From Pseudomonas sp. R-28-1W-6 (GTDB lineage: Bacteria; Pseudomonadota; Gammaproteobacteria; Pseudomonadales; Pseudomonadaceae), in NCBI RefSeq assembly GCF_009799925.1, contig NZ_WELK01000007.1:102046-166045 (forward strand): a DNA stretch of 64,000 bases, written 5' to 3'. The translations under genes and the position numbers were made by a program. Of the stretch, positions 47,827 through 57,176 are shown in pieces. The notes under the pieces are model-generated. The model saw only the letters and a list, made by a program, of their open reading frames with translations. It did not search any database and was not told the origin of the DNA. Within the stretch, counting starts at the first letter, position 1; the number at the start of each line of letters is the position of its first letter.

Positions 47827-47863
47827 GTTACTTTCTCTTTCGCGCGAGCAAAGAGAAAGTGAC
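47827..47863. repeat. Long AT-rich hairpin
   Basis: ACTTTCTCTTT and AAAGAGAAAGT separated by nine bases, with pairing extending three more bases outward. Similar sequences are, from memory, common in Pseudomonas intergenic regions. Confidence 0.7.
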
Positions 47864-47936
47864 TCGCCGTAAGGGCGAAAAGGGAGGACTGGTTCAGTGC
47901 AGTGGCTCAGAAAATAAATCTGTCCCCTTTTCCCTA

Positions 47937-49238
47937 CTATTCGCCAGCTTGTGTAGAGGATTGATCTTTTGATTTTGGATGTCGTCGGTCTTGCATAAGC
48001 GATTCAAATCCGGACTTTGAGATTTCGATAAATTTATCTTTGAGTTCGGGGATTGTGTCTAGCGCCTTTTGGAAGTGAGGCGAGCTAAATAACTCACTCC
48101 AAGGACTGTTGTGGTGGTCTGTTTCGACGAGCCTTAGCGGTGCTTCTTCTAGTCGAGTCAGAGCGGAACTAAAGAGTCGAGCTTCAAACGCCTCGTCAAT
48201 TCTAGCGGCTTCTTTTCTATAACCTTCGTATGCTTTGGCAACCGATGCTTTGAAAGCATAGTCTTCTGCTAGTCGGAATCTTTGACTGATTTGTTTTGTT
48301 GAAACCCATGCGAACCATAGTGGGGCTCCCACGCTGAGTGCCGACAGAATCAACTGTGCAAGAATTATTTCCCAGCGCGGGTCTGGAATAGAAAGAGATT
48401 CTGTGAGGCTTGATATTCTTTTTGATCCCAAGATAGCACCTATCCCTAGGGATAATACTAGGCCGACGACCCATACCCACATTGATGCTCCGAGTTTTCC
48501 CGCTCGTTGATCAAAGCCTGCAGCTAAACCTTTTGTTGTTGTAATTCTATATGCCTCTTCGCACTGCATAACAAGCTTCTCAGCTGCATCAGCTCGGCTG
48601 GTAATTACTTGCTCGTAAGCGTTTGTAGAGTTGTTGCGCTGCTCTATTGCGCTGTGAAATTTGACTGAGTCATCTGAGAGTCTTTCAATTTTAGCTCGCG
48701 CATCTATTAGCGCTTGCAAATCGGTGGGTAGCGATTCTGCAGCCTCAGTGGCGTCTTGGATTAATCGAATCTGATTGGTGATTTCTTCTTTGTTTGGGGT
48801 TAGTTGATCAATTTCTGCTTTGATTGTGCGAAGCCGTTTTGCCATCTGGTGTGGCATGGCTTTTGTGTCTTTCAGGTTTTCCCATGAAAACAGAGGTTCG
48901 AGGATTAAGTTGATCCAGTTCATTGTCGCCATGTAGGCAGGAAGCGCTTGATGAGCATTTCCGTTAAATATGTAGGTTATGGTGTCTCGTTTAAGTTGTT
49001 CTACTTTGGCTGGAAAAAGCTTGATTTTATCTTCTATTACTTTGTCTATGTCGTCGATGTCAAACTTTTCAAGCTTATTAATAAGGGATATTGGGATTTC
49101 TGCGATGTCTTGCCTGGTTAATGGTGGGTGATGCCAGCCATGCACATCTTTAAGTGTTCTGTTTTCACCCCAGGCATTTAAAAGAGTGTCGGCAAGATCT
49201 TCAAGGGAGTCGCAGAGGTCGCTTAGAGCTTCGTGCAT
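47937..49238 (-). CDS. AT-rich coiled-coil protein with two membrane segments
   Basis: A 433-residue protein, no family recognised. An N-terminal soluble part (1-125) is followed by a helical, coiled-coil-like stretch (about 128-235), two membrane segments (about 253-271 and 291-313) and a C-terminal cytoplasmic part with EDYAFKASVAKAYEGYRKEA. Base composition is visibly AT-richer than every neighbour, with TTT/AAA codons and rare codons, pointing to recent transfer. AAGGAA precedes the ATG, which lies 17 bases beyond the nrdB terminator. A membrane-bound sensor or effector, possibly in defence, is speculation. Confidence 0.78.
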   Translation of the reverse strand: MHEALSDLCDSLEDLADTLLNAWGENRTLKDVHGWHHPPLTRQDIAEIPISLINKLEKFDIDDIDKVIEDKIKLFPAKVEQLKRDTITYIFNGNAHQALPAYMATMNWINLILEPLFSWENLKDTKAMPHQMAKRLRTIKAEIDQLTPNKEEITNQIRLIQDATEAAESLPTDLQALIDARAKIERLSDDSVKFHSAIEQRNNSTNAYEQVITSRADAAEKLVMQCEEAYRITTTKGLAAGFDQRAGKLGASMWVWVVGLVLSLGIGAILGSKRISSLTESLSIPDPRWEIILAQLILSALSVGAPLWFAWVSTKQISQRFRLAEDYAFKASVAKAYEGYRKEAARIDEAFEARLFSSALTRLEEAPLRLVETDHHNSPWSELFSSPHFQKALDTIPELKDKFIEISKSGFESLMQDRRHPKSKDQSSTQAGE

Positions 49239-49255
49239 ATGTTTTCCTTGCTATT

Positions 49256-49283
49256 AAAAAGCCCCGCATATAGCGGGGCTTTT
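49256..49283 (-). terminator. Intrinsic terminator of nrdB
   Basis: GCCCCGC, ATATA, GCGGGGC flanked by A5 and T4. On the minus strand five T follow the stem. It separates nrdB from the AT-rich gene. Confidence 0.92.
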
Positions 49284-49353
49284 AGTTTATTTAGCCACCC
49301 CAACGTCCATGTAAGGCACAGCTTTATATGAGTTTGCTAGTGGCAGTTATAAA

Positions 49354-50601
49354 TCAATCCCAGCTCAGCGCCCCACCAGTCTGATACTCAATAACCCGCG
49401 TCTCGAAGAAGTTCTTCTCCTTCTTCAGGTCCATGATCTCCGACATCCACGGGAACGGGTTGCTGGTGCCCGGGTACTCTTCCTTCAGGCCGATCTGGGT
49501 CAGGCGGCGGTTGGCGATGAACTTGAGGTAGTCCTCCATCATCGCCGCGTTCATGCCTAGTACGCCGCGCGGCATGGTGTCGCGCGCGTATTCGATTTCC
49601 AGCTGGGTGCCCTGGAGGATCATCTGGGTCGCTTCGTCCTTCATCGCGGCGTCCCACAGGTGCGGGTTCTCGATCTTGATCTGGTTGATCACGTCGATGC
49701 CGAAGTTCAGGTGCATGGATTCGTCGCGCAGGATGTACTGGAACTGCTCGGCGGTGCCGGTCATCTTGTTGCGGCGGCCCATGGAGAGGATCTGGGTGAA
49801 GCCGCAGTAGAAGAAAATGCCTTCCAGTACGCAGTAGTAGGCGATCAGGTTGCGCAGGAACTGGCGGTCGGTTTCCGGGGTGCCGGTCTGGAAGGTCGGG
49901 TCGGAGATCGAGCGGGTGTACTTCAGGCCCCAGGAGGCCTTCTTCGCCACGCTCGGGATCTCGTGGTACATGTTGAAGATCTCGCCTTCATCCATGCCCA
50001 GCGACTCGATGCAGTACTGGTAGGCGTGGGTGTGGATCGCTTCCTCGAAGGCCTGGCGCAGGATGTACTGGCGGCACTCCGGGTTGGTGATCAGGCGGTA
50101 CACGGCCAGCACCAGGTTGTTGGCGACCAGGCTGTCGGCGGTGGAGAAGAAGCCGAGGTTGCGCATGACGATGCGGCGCTCGTCTTCGGACAGGCCGTCC
50201 TTGCTCTTCCACAGGGCAATGTCGGCGTTCATGTTCACTTCCTGCGGCATCCAGTGGTTGGCGCAACCATCCAGATACTTCTGCCAGGCCCAGTCGTACT
50301 TGAAGGGTACGAGCTGGTTGAGGTCGGCGCGGGCGTTGATCATCTGCTTGTCGCCGACGTGCACGCGGGCGCTGGTGCCTTCCAGTTCGTCGAGGCCTTC
50401 CTGGATGTCCAGCTCGTTCAGCGAGGCCTTGGCGCGGGCCACGGCGGCGGAGTCGTCGGCCGATACGGCGCGGGCTTCTTCCACGGAGCCGGCGGCTTCG
50501 TTGTCGAGCTTGTCCAGCGCGGCGCCGACTACGGCAGCGGCGGGTTTGGCGGCGACGGCATCGCTGCCGTCTTCCTTATCGAATTCGTCCCAGCTGAGCA
50601 T
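49354..50601 (-). CDS. nrdB: Class Ia ribonucleotide reductase, beta subunit
   Basis: A 415-residue protein. Metal-ligand motifs include [27 protein letters not shown] and [11 protein letters not shown]. It carries the diiron-tyrosyl radical used by NrdA to make deoxynucleotides. An N-terminal extension of roughly 70 residues, Ala/Asp/Glu-rich, is absent from E. coli NrdB but, as I recall, present in Pseudomonas. The C-terminus GGALSWD would bind NrdA. ATG with AGGAGA chosen. It follows nrdA after 308 bases. Confidence 0.97.
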   Translation of the reverse strand: MLSWDEFDKEDGSDAVAAKPAAAVVGAALDKLDNEAAGSVEEARAVSADDSAAVARAKASLNELDIQEGLDELEGTSARVHVGDKQMINARADLNQLVPFKYDWAWQKYLDGCANHWMPQEVNMNADIALWKSKDGLSEDERRIVMRNLGFFSTADSLVANNLVLAVYRLITNPECRQYILRQAFEEAIHTHAYQYCIESLGMDEGEIFNMYHEIPSVAKKASWGLKYTRSISDPTFQTGTPETDRQFLRNLIAYYCVLEGIFFYCGFTQILSMGRRNKMTGTAEQFQYILRDESMHLNFGIDVINQIKIENPHLWDAAMKDEATQMILQGTQLEIEYARDTMPRGVLGMNAAMMEDYLKFIANRRLTQIGLKEEYPGTSNPFPWMSEIMDLKKEKNFFETRVIEYQTGGALSWD

Positions 50602-50909
50602 GGTGGTCTCCTGCTTGGTCATCGGGCCGGTTTGCGGCCTGTATGAATATCCAGTAATTCTGAGTATGTTCCGTTGCGGTATGCACGCAAGGCTAAAACT
50701 GTACCGCCCGTCTGGACGGTGCCCGCGCCGGTGGGCTGGCGTGGGGGAGGAGGGCCTTTGGCTGGCCCTCTCCTGGCAACTCGGTGCCCGCGGTTTTCAG
50801 AGCGAGGCAGCGCTAGGCGCCTGGTAGGTCGGAGCCCCTGAGCGTACGTCCGTACGTGATGGGGGCCGGCCTACCGGGCAACGACGCGAAGTCCGCTCTG
50901 AAGGCCGCG
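50602..50909. other. nrdA-nrdB spacer with complex hairpin
   Basis: 308 bases between co-directional nrdA and nrdB. It contains a long hairpin at about 50823-50875: GGTAGGTCGG-AGCCCC pairs with GGGGGCCGGCCTACC, and the loop contains the palindrome CGTACGTCCGTACG. It could stabilise or partly terminate the nrdA message. Confidence 0.65.
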
Positions 50910-53789
50910 TTACTGGCACGCTTCGCAGTCGGGTTGGTCGATGGCGCAGGCCTTCGGCACTGGCGCCGGACCGGCCGGGGCGGCGGAGAAGCCGTCGTCG
51001 CTACCGCTGGACACCGCGTTGAGCTTGCCGGTGTTGATGGTCGACTTCTCGGTGCTGGTCGCGGCCAGGGCACGGAGGTAGTAGGTGGTTTTCAGGCCAC
51101 GGTACCAGGCCATGCGGTAGGTCACGTCGAGCTTCTTGCCCGAGGCGCCGGCGATGTACAGGTTCAGCGACTGGGCCTGGTCGATCCACTTCTGGCGACG
51201 GCTGGCGGCGTCGACGATCCACTTGGTTTCCACTTCGAAGGCGGTGGCGTACAGGTCCTTGAGGTCCTGCGGGATGCGCTCGATCTGCTGCACGGAGCCG
51301 TCGTAGTACTTCAGGTCGTTGACCATGACCGGGTCCCACAGGCCGCGGGCCTTGAGGTCGCGCACCAGGTAGGGGTTGATCACGGTGAATTCGCCGGACA
51401 GGTTCGATTTCACGTACAGGTTCTGGTAGGTCGGTTCGATCGACTGCGACACGCCGGTGATGTTGGCGATGGTGGCGGTCGGAGCGATGGCCATGATGTT
51501 CGAGTTGCGGATGCCTTTCTGCACGCGGGCACGCACCGGGGCCCAGTCCAGGGACTCGGACAGGTCCACGTCGATGTACTTCTGGCCACGCGCTTCGATC
51601 AGGATCTGCTGCGAATCCAGCGGCAGGATGCCCTTGCTCCACAGCGAACCCTGGAAGGTCTCGTAGGCGCCGCGCTCGTCTGCCAGGTCACAGGAGGCCT
51701 GGATGGCGTAGTAGCTGATGGCTTCCATGGACTTGTCGGCGAAGTCGACGGCGGCATCGGAGCCGTACGGGATGTGCTGCAGGTACAGCGCGTCCTGGAA
51801 GCCCATGATGCCCAGGCCGACCGGACGGTGCTTGAAGTTGGAGTTCTTCGCCTGCGGCACGCTGTAGTAGTTGATGTCGATGACGTTATCGAGCATGCGT
51901 ACGGCGGTGTTGACGGTGCGTTGCAGCTTGGCGCTGTCCAGCTTGCCGTCGACGATGTGGTTCGGCAGGTTGACCGAGCCCAGGTTGCACACGGCGATTT
52001 CGTCGGCGTTGGTGTTCAGGGTGATCTCGGTGCACAGGTTGGAGCTGTGCACCACGCCCACGTGCTGCTGCGGGCTGCGCAGGTTGCACGGGTCCTTGAA
52101 GGTCAGCCATGGGTGGCCGGTTTCGAACAGCATGGACAGCATCTTGCGCCACAGGTCCTTGGCGGCGATGGTCTTGTGCAGCTTGATCTTGCCGTAGCCG
52201 GCCATGGCTTCGTAGTACTCGTAGCGCTCTTCGAAGGCCTTGCCGGTGAGGTCGTGCAGGTCCGGCACTTCGGACGGGCTGAACAGGGTCCACTGGCCGT
52301 CGTCGAACACGCGCTTCATGAACAGGTCCGGAATCCAGTTGGCGGTGTTCATGTCGTGGGTGCGGCGGCGGTCGTCACCGGTGTTCTTGCGCAGCTCGAT
52401 GAACTCTTCGATGTCCATGTGCCAGGTTTCCAGGTAGGCACACACGGCGCCCTTGCGCTTGCCGCCCTGGTTGACCGCTACGGCGGTGTCGTTGACCACC
52501 TTGAGGAACGGCACCACGCCTTGCGACTTGCCGTTGGTGCCCTTGATGTAGGCGCCCAGTGCGCGCACCGGAGTCCAGTCGTTGCCCAGGCCGCCGGCGA
52601 ATTTCGACAGCATGGCGTTGTCGTGGATGGCGTTGTAGATGCCCGACAGGTCATCCGGCACGGTGGTCAGGTAGCAGCTGGAGAGCTGCGGACGCAGGGT
52701 GCCGGCGTTGAACAGGGTCGGCGTCGAGGCCATGTAGTCGAAGGACGACAACAGGTTGTAGAACTCGATGGCGCGCTCTTCCTTCTGCTTCTCTTCGATG
52801 GCCAGGCCCATGGCCACGCGCATGAAGAACACCTGCGGCAGTTCGAAGCGGATGCCGTCCTTGTGGATGAAGTAGCGGTCGTACAGGGTCTGCAGGCCCA
52901 GGTAGGTGAACTGCTGGTCGCGCTCGTGGTTGATCGCCTTGCCCAGTTTTTCCAGGTCGAAGCTGGCCAGCACCGGGTTCAGCAGTTCGAACTCGATACC
53001 CTTGGCGATGTAGGCCGGCAGGGCCTTGGCGTACAGCTCGGCCATCTCGTGGTGGGTGGCGCTGTCGGCCACCTGCAGGAAGCCCAGGCCTTCGGCGCGC
53101 AGGGTGTCCATCAGCAGGCGGGCGGTGACGTAGGAGTAGTTCGGCTCACGCTCGACCAGGGTACGGGCGGTCATCACCAGGGCGGTGTTGACGTCCTTCT
53201 CGGCCACGCCGTCGTACAGGTTCTTCAGGGTCTCGCTCTGGATCAGCTCGCCATCGACTTCGGCCAGGCCTTCGCAGGCCTCGCGGATGATGGTCTGCAG
53301 GCGGCCCATGTCCAGCGGCTGCACGCTGCCGTCGGCGCGGGTCACGCGGATGCTCGGGTGCGGCACGGCGACGTCGCTGGCGCTGGCGTTCTTGCGCTTG
53401 GTGGCCTGGGATTCGCGATAGATCACGTAGTCGCGGGCGACCTTCTGCTCGCCGGCGCGCATCAGGGCCAGTTCGACCTGGTCCTGGATCTCTTCGATGT
53501 GGATGGTGCCGCCGGACGGCATGCGGCGCTTGAAGGTGGCGCTGACCTGCTCGGTCAGGCGCGCGACGGTCTCATGGATACGCGACGAGGCGGCAGCGGT
53601 GCCGCCCTCTACAGCGAGGAACGCCTTGGTGATGGCGACGGTGATCTTGTCATCGGTATACGGCACGACAGTGCCGTTACGCTTGATCACGCGCAGCTGG
53701 CCGGGCGCGGTGGCAGCCAGATCCTGGGTGGCATCTGTGGCTTGCGGCGCGACGGCCTGCGGGTTCTCGCGAGAGGTGTCGGTTTGCAT
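50910..53789 (-). CDS. nrdA: Class Ia ribonucleotide reductase, alpha subunit
   Basis: A 959-residue enzyme. Two ATP-cone domains lie at the N-terminus (first LRVIKRNGTVVPYTDDKI, second IRVTRADGSVQPLD), followed by the barrel with SSCYLTTVPDDL, NLCTEITLNT and AVCNLGSVNL active-site cysteines, and the C-terminal redox pair CEAC. The cones sense ATP/dATP for overall activity. Start MQTDTSREN chosen with GGAG upstream; an in-frame ATG 24 codons earlier lacks support. nrdB follows. Confidence 0.98.
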   Translation of the reverse strand: MQTDTSRENPQAVAPQATDATQDLAATAPGQLRVIKRNGTVVPYTDDKITVAITKAFLAVEGGTAAASSRIHETVARLTEQVSATFKRRMPSGGTIHIEEIQDQVELALMRAGEQKVARDYVIYRESQATKRKNASASDVAVPHPSIRVTRADGSVQPLDMGRLQTIIREACEGLAEVDGELIQSETLKNLYDGVAEKDVNTALVMTARTLVEREPNYSYVTARLLMDTLRAEGLGFLQVADSATHHEMAELYAKALPAYIAKGIEFELLNPVLASFDLEKLGKAINHERDQQFTYLGLQTLYDRYFIHKDGIRFELPQVFFMRVAMGLAIEEKQKEERAIEFYNLLSSFDYMASTPTLFNAGTLRPQLSSCYLTTVPDDLSGIYNAIHDNAMLSKFAGGLGNDWTPVRALGAYIKGTNGKSQGVVPFLKVVNDTAVAVNQGGKRKGAVCAYLETWHMDIEEFIELRKNTGDDRRRTHDMNTANWIPDLFMKRVFDDGQWTLFSPSEVPDLHDLTGKAFEERYEYYEAMAGYGKIKLHKTIAAKDLWRKMLSMLFETGHPWLTFKDPCNLRSPQQHVGVVHSSNLCTEITLNTNADEIAVCNLGSVNLPNHIVDGKLDSAKLQRTVNTAVRMLDNVIDINYYSVPQAKNSNFKHRPVGLGIMGFQDALYLQHIPYGSDAAVDFADKSMEAISYYAIQASCDLADERGAYETFQGSLWSKGILPLDSQQILIEARGQKYIDVDLSESLDWAPVRARVQKGIRNSNIMAIAPTATIANITGVSQSIEPTYQNLYVKSNLSGEFTVINPYLVRDLKARGLWDPVMVNDLKYYDGSVQQIERIPQDLKDLYATAFEVETKWIVDAASRRQKWIDQAQSLNLYIAGASGKKLDVTYRMAWYRGLKTTYYLRALAATSTEKSTINTGKLNAVSSGSDDGFSAAPAGPAPVPKACAIDQPDCEACQ

Positions 53790-54178
53790 GGAGGTCTCCG
53801 TGTTTTTCTTAATTTTAGTTGGGCGCTGAGCAGTGGATCGCTGCGCCGTACCGCCGTTCATTCCATTTCAACAACGCCACGCGGACGGCGGTGAGGCCGG
53901 GCGCGCGGGACTTGCAAACTGGGCAGGGAAGGTACGACCAAGCGCCTTCCTGGCTCTTCAAGTCTTGTGCCGACGTTACGGTCGGCACCACTAGATGTTG
54001 TGGCAGGCCAGCCGAGGCGGCCTGCGCGGATCAGGACACCCTCGCTCTACTGGCGGTACAGGGTCCTGCTCTGGATCGGTGGAGCTCAAGCGCCCATCTA
54101 AGCCTGGATTCGCACTTTTTCAGTTCAGGGAGTGGACTGTTTTAGGGCAAATGTGCTTGTGTGGTTCATTGTGCGAAA

Positions 54179-54194
54179 ACCCAACATGTAGGTG
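54179..54194. promoter_or_regulatory. NrdR-like box 1
   Basis: ACCCAACATGTAGGTG resembles the palindromic NrdR box acaCwAtATaTwGwgt in its core. It lies exactly 31 bases from box 2, the three-turn spacing typical of NrdR pairs. Confidence 0.6.
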
Positions 54195-54209
54195 TTTGTC
54201 GCGCTGGGG

Positions 54210-54225
54210 ATACAAGATAGTGCGG
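54210..54225. promoter_or_regulatory. NrdR-like box 2
   Basis: ATACAAGATAGTGCGG fits the NrdR box at most conserved positions and pairs with box 1 at 31-base spacing. NrdR represses reductase genes when dATP is high. Confidence 0.6.
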
Positions 54226-54262
54226 TGCTTGGGCGAAGGCAAGCCGAGAAAATCGGCCTGCC

Positions 54263-54271
54263 TGTGGATAA
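54263..54271 (-). promoter_or_regulatory. DnaA box near nrdA
   Basis: TGTGGATAA is the reverse complement of TTATCCACA, the strongest DnaA box. DnaA regulates nrdAB in E. coli. It lies about 40 bases from NrdR box 2. Confidence 0.6.
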
Positions 54272-54577
54272 ATCTGTGGGTTACTTTGGGGTAAGTTTCG
54301 CCAAGCCCCGCAGTTGCTGGGATTCTCCCCTCTACACCGTTCGTCGTGGCGGACGGCGCTTTTTTGCCGTCCCTGAACGTGACTTTTTAGTCAATCACAC
54401 AAACACAAGATGTAGGGTTTTTCTCGGCGCTGTTGGCCTGTTCCGTGCAGGCGCGGCGCCGGCCTTTTCCACGGTGCCGGGCGCGGGGCCCGGATGCCCG
54501 CAATAGCGCCGCTGCCGGGGTTGCGTTGCTACAATGCCGGCCTGACATGGGCAGATGAGCGGTTCTGGGGAGGATGT

Positions 54578-55300
54578 GTGGAGCAAGAAGCCTGGCAAAT
54601 CCTGATTGTCGAGGACGACCAGCGCCTGGCCGAGTTGACCCGGGAGTACCTGGAGAGCAACGGCCTGAAGGTGGCGATCGAGTCCGACGGCGGCAAGGCG
54701 GCGGCGCGCATCCTCAAGGAGCAACCGGACCTGGTGGTGCTCGACCTGATGCTGCCCGGCGAGGACGGCCTGTCCATCTGCCGCAAGGTGCGCGGCCAGT
54801 ACGACGGACCGATCCTGATGCTCACCGCGCGCACCGACGACATGGATGAAGTGCTCGGCCTGGAAATGGGCGCCGACGACTACGTATGCAAGCCGGTGCG
54901 TCCGCGCGTGCTGCTGGCGCGCATCCGTGCCCTGCTGCGGCGCAGCGAGGGCAATGCCGAGGCGGCTCCGGAAAGCCTGCGGCGCCTGCAGTTCGGCCAG
55001 CTGGTGATCGACAGCGCGATGCGCGAGGCCTGGCTGCGCGAGCAGAGCATCGAGCTGACCAGCGCCGAGTTCGACCTGCTCTGGCTGCTGGCGGTAAACG
55101 CCGGGCGCATCCTCTCCCGCGAGGAGATCTTCACCGCCCTGCGCGGCATCGAGTACGACGGCCAGGACCGCTCCATCGATGTGCGCATCTCGCGCATCCG
55201 CCCGAAGATCGGCGACGACCCGATGCACCCGCGGCTGATCAAGACCGTGCGCAGCAAGGGCTACCTGTTCGTCGCCGAAGCGGCCGAGGACCTGTCTTGA
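54578..55300 (+). CDS. OmpR-type response regulator, RstA-like
   Basis: A 240-residue regulator starting at GTG with GGGGAGG upstream. The receiver has acidic pair E12/D13, phosphorylatable Asp56 (LVVLDLMLP) and KPVRP; the winged helix includes SIDVRISRIRPKIG. It is followed 34 bases later by its kinase and lies next to nrdA, as PA1157 does in P. aeruginosa. Target genes unknown. Confidence 0.93.
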   Translation: MEQEAWQILIVEDDQRLAELTREYLESNGLKVAIESDGGKAAARILKEQPDLVVLDLMLPGEDGLSICRKVRGQYDGPILMLTARTDDMDEVLGLEMGADDYVCKPVRPRVLLARIRALLRRSEGNAEAAPESLRRLQFGQLVIDSAMREAWLREQSIELTSAEFDLLWLLAVNAGRILSREEIFTALRGIEYDGQDRSIDVRISRIRPKIGDDPMHPRLIKTVRSKGYLFVAEAAEDLS

Positions 55301-55334
55301 GGCGCGGCGCGCGGCGGGCCGGGGCAGCGGCGCG

Positions 55335-56954
55335 ATGAACTCGATCTTCCTGCGCATCTATGGCGGCATCATCGCCGCCCTGGTGCTGGTGGCGCTGCTC
55401 GGCGTGGGCGTGCTGCAGCTGACCAACGAGGTGCGCAGCGACCAGTACCGCGAGCAGCTGGCGCGCGGCACCTTCCGCCTGATGGGCGACAACCTGCAGC
55501 GCATGGAATCGGTCGACCGGCGCCGCGCCCTGGCGACCTGGAGCCGCCTGCTCGGCGTGCCGCTGGCCCTGGAGTCGCTCAAGGCCGAACCGCTGGATGG
55601 CCGCTCGCGTGGCCTGCTGCTGCGCGGCCAGGTGCTGGTGGAGCAGACCGGCCCGCACGCGGCACGGGTCTACAGCCTGGTCAGCGAGCAGGAGCAGCTG
55701 GTGCTGACCGCCGAGGTGGAGCAGATCAGCGAGCAGCTGGCGCGGGCCACCGTCTACCTGCTGATGGACGAGCTGGTGCGCTACCCGATCGTCGAGCAAC
55801 CGCGGCGCCTGGCCGCGTTGAAGGCGGAGAAGAACTTCGGCTTCGACCTGCGCCTGGTCACCCTGGAAAAGGTCGATCTCGATGCCGACCAGCGGCGTCG
55901 GGTGGACGAAGGCGACACGGTGCTGGCGCTGGGCAAGGGCGGCGACTCGATCCGGGTGATCGCCGGCATGGTCGGCACGCCCTGGGTGCTGGAAGTCGGC
56001 CCGCTGTACCAGATGAATCCCTACCCGACCGAGCTGCTGGTGCTGGTCGGCGTGCTCGGCCTGAGCCTGACCGGGCTGATCCTCTATCTATTGGTACGCC
56101 GCCTGGAACGCCGCCTGCTGGGTCTGGAAAGCGCCGCGGCGCGGATCGCCAGCGGCCATCTGGATGCCCGCGTGCCGACCCGCAGCGCCGACTCGGTGGG
56201 GCGCCTGGCGGCCACCTTCAACACCATGGCCGAGCAGTTGCAGCGCCTGCTGAGCGTCCAGCGCGAGATGGTCCGGGCGGTGTCCCACGAGCTGCGCACG
56301 CCGGTGGCGCGCCTGCGCTTCGGCCTGGAGATGATCGGCGATGCGCAGACCGACCAGGCCCGGCGCAAGTACATGGACGGCATGGACGGCGACATCCTCG
56401 AACTCGACAAGCTGGTCGACGAGATGCTGGTCTATGCCCGGCTGGAGCAGGGCTCGCCGGAGCTGCACTACCAGCAGGTCGACCTGCAGGCGCTGCTGGA
56501 ACAGGTGATCGACGAACTGGCGCCGCTGCGCGCGACGGTACGGGTCGAACTGGCGCCGTCGCAGGTCGCGCCGGATGACGGCGGTGCGCTGGTCGAGGCC
56601 GAGCCGCGCTACCTGCACCGGGCCCTGCAGAACCTGGTGAGCAACGCCATGCGCCATGCCGAGTCGCGGGTGCGCCTGTCCTACCGGATCGGTCACCGGC
56701 GCTGCCGGGTGGATATCGAGGACGACGGCCCGGGCGTGCCGGAGGAAGCCTGGGAGCGCATCTTCACCCCCTTCCTGCGTCTGGACGACAGCCGCACCCG
56801 CGCCTCCGGCGGGCATGGCCTGGGCCTGTCCATCGTGCGCCGGATCATCTACTGGCACGCCGGCCGCGCCCATGTCGGACGCAGCGCGGCCCTCGGCGGC
56901 GCGCAGTTCAGCCTGGTCTGGCCGCGCCGGCAGGACGGCGCCGAGCGGGCCTGA
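55335..56954 (+). CDS. Sensor histidine kinase, RstB-like
   Basis: A 539-residue membrane kinase. Two membrane segments (about 8-30 and 228-252) flank a periplasmic sensor; HAMP, the H-box AVSHELRTP, N-box NLVSNAMRHA and G-boxes DDGPGVP and GGHGLGLSI follow. It should phosphorylate the regulator just upstream. The signal is unknown. Confidence 0.93.
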   Translation: MNSIFLRIYGGIIAALVLVALLGVGVLQLTNEVRSDQYREQLARGTFRLMGDNLQRMESVDRRRALATWSRLLGVPLALESLKAEPLDGRSRGLLLRGQVLVEQTGPHAARVYSLVSEQEQLVLTAEVEQISEQLARATVYLLMDELVRYPIVEQPRRLAALKAEKNFGFDLRLVTLEKVDLDADQRRRVDEGDTVLALGKGGDSIRVIAGMVGTPWVLEVGPLYQMNPYPTELLVLVGVLGLSLTGLILYLLVRRLERRLLGLESAAARIASGHLDARVPTRSADSVGRLAATFNTMAEQLQRLLSVQREMVRAVSHELRTPVARLRFGLEMIGDAQTDQARRKYMDGMDGDILELDKLVDEMLVYARLEQGSPELHYQQVDLQALLEQVIDELAPLRATVRVELAPSQVAPDDGGALVEAEPRYLHRALQNLVSNAMRHAESRVRLSYRIGHRRCRVDIEDDGPGVPEEAWERIFTPFLRLDDSRTRASGGHGLGLSIVRRIIYWHAGRAHVGRSAALGGAQFSLVWPRRQDGAERA

Positions 56955-56983
56955 GCGCTCGCCCCGGCTCCAGCGCGGCTTTC

Positions 56984-57048
56984 GTAGGGTGCGCCATGCG
57001 CACCGACAGGCCCGGTAAGAGTGCCCTGGTGCGCACGGCGCACCCTAC
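56984..57048. repeat. Inverted GTAGGGTGCGCC element, copy 4
   Basis: Arms GTAGGGTGCGCCATGCGCAC and GTGCGCACGGCGCACCCTAC flank about 25 bases. It lies about 30 bases after the histidine kinase stop. Confidence 0.85.
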
Positions 57049-57176
57049 GCGGTCCTGCGTCACAGGTTTCCCGGTGCCGAGTCACTACCGTTCGGCGCCC
57101 TTCATCAAACTGTCACGGTTCTGTGGCAGCGCGCTTCGAACGATGACCGCAAACTCGCGCTTCACTGGGGTTCTGC

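Larger units (their letters stand above)
47454..47936. other. 483-base hairpin-rich region
   Basis: No gene. Five structures follow one another: a 14-bp palindrome (47481), an inverted GTAGGGTGCGCC element (47547), a GTCTGGC/GCCAGAC hairpin (47783), a long ACTTTCTCTTT hairpin (47827) and a motif AAATAAATCTGTCCCC near 47913. It separates core-like genes from the AT-rich gene. Confidence 0.7.
53790..54577. promoter_or_regulatory. nrdAB / two-component intergenic region
   Basis: 788 bases between divergent nrdA and the response regulator. It holds a pair of NrdR-like boxes, a DnaA box and a GGACGGC-N8-GCCGTCC hairpin at about 54351-54372. The half near nrdA shows no gene. Length and sites suggest complex control of nrdAB. 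Confidence 0.75.

Noticed and set aside
50856..53894. A frame of about 1,000 codons open on the plus strand opposite nrdA
   Set aside because: nrdA on the other strand has all active-site motifs. The antisense frame is open only because of GC-rich codon bias and has no recognisable domain.
54403..54418. A third NrdR-like box, ACACAAGATGTAGGGT
   Set aside because: It fits the consensus fairly well but has no partner at 31 bases on either side, so I did not list it as a site.
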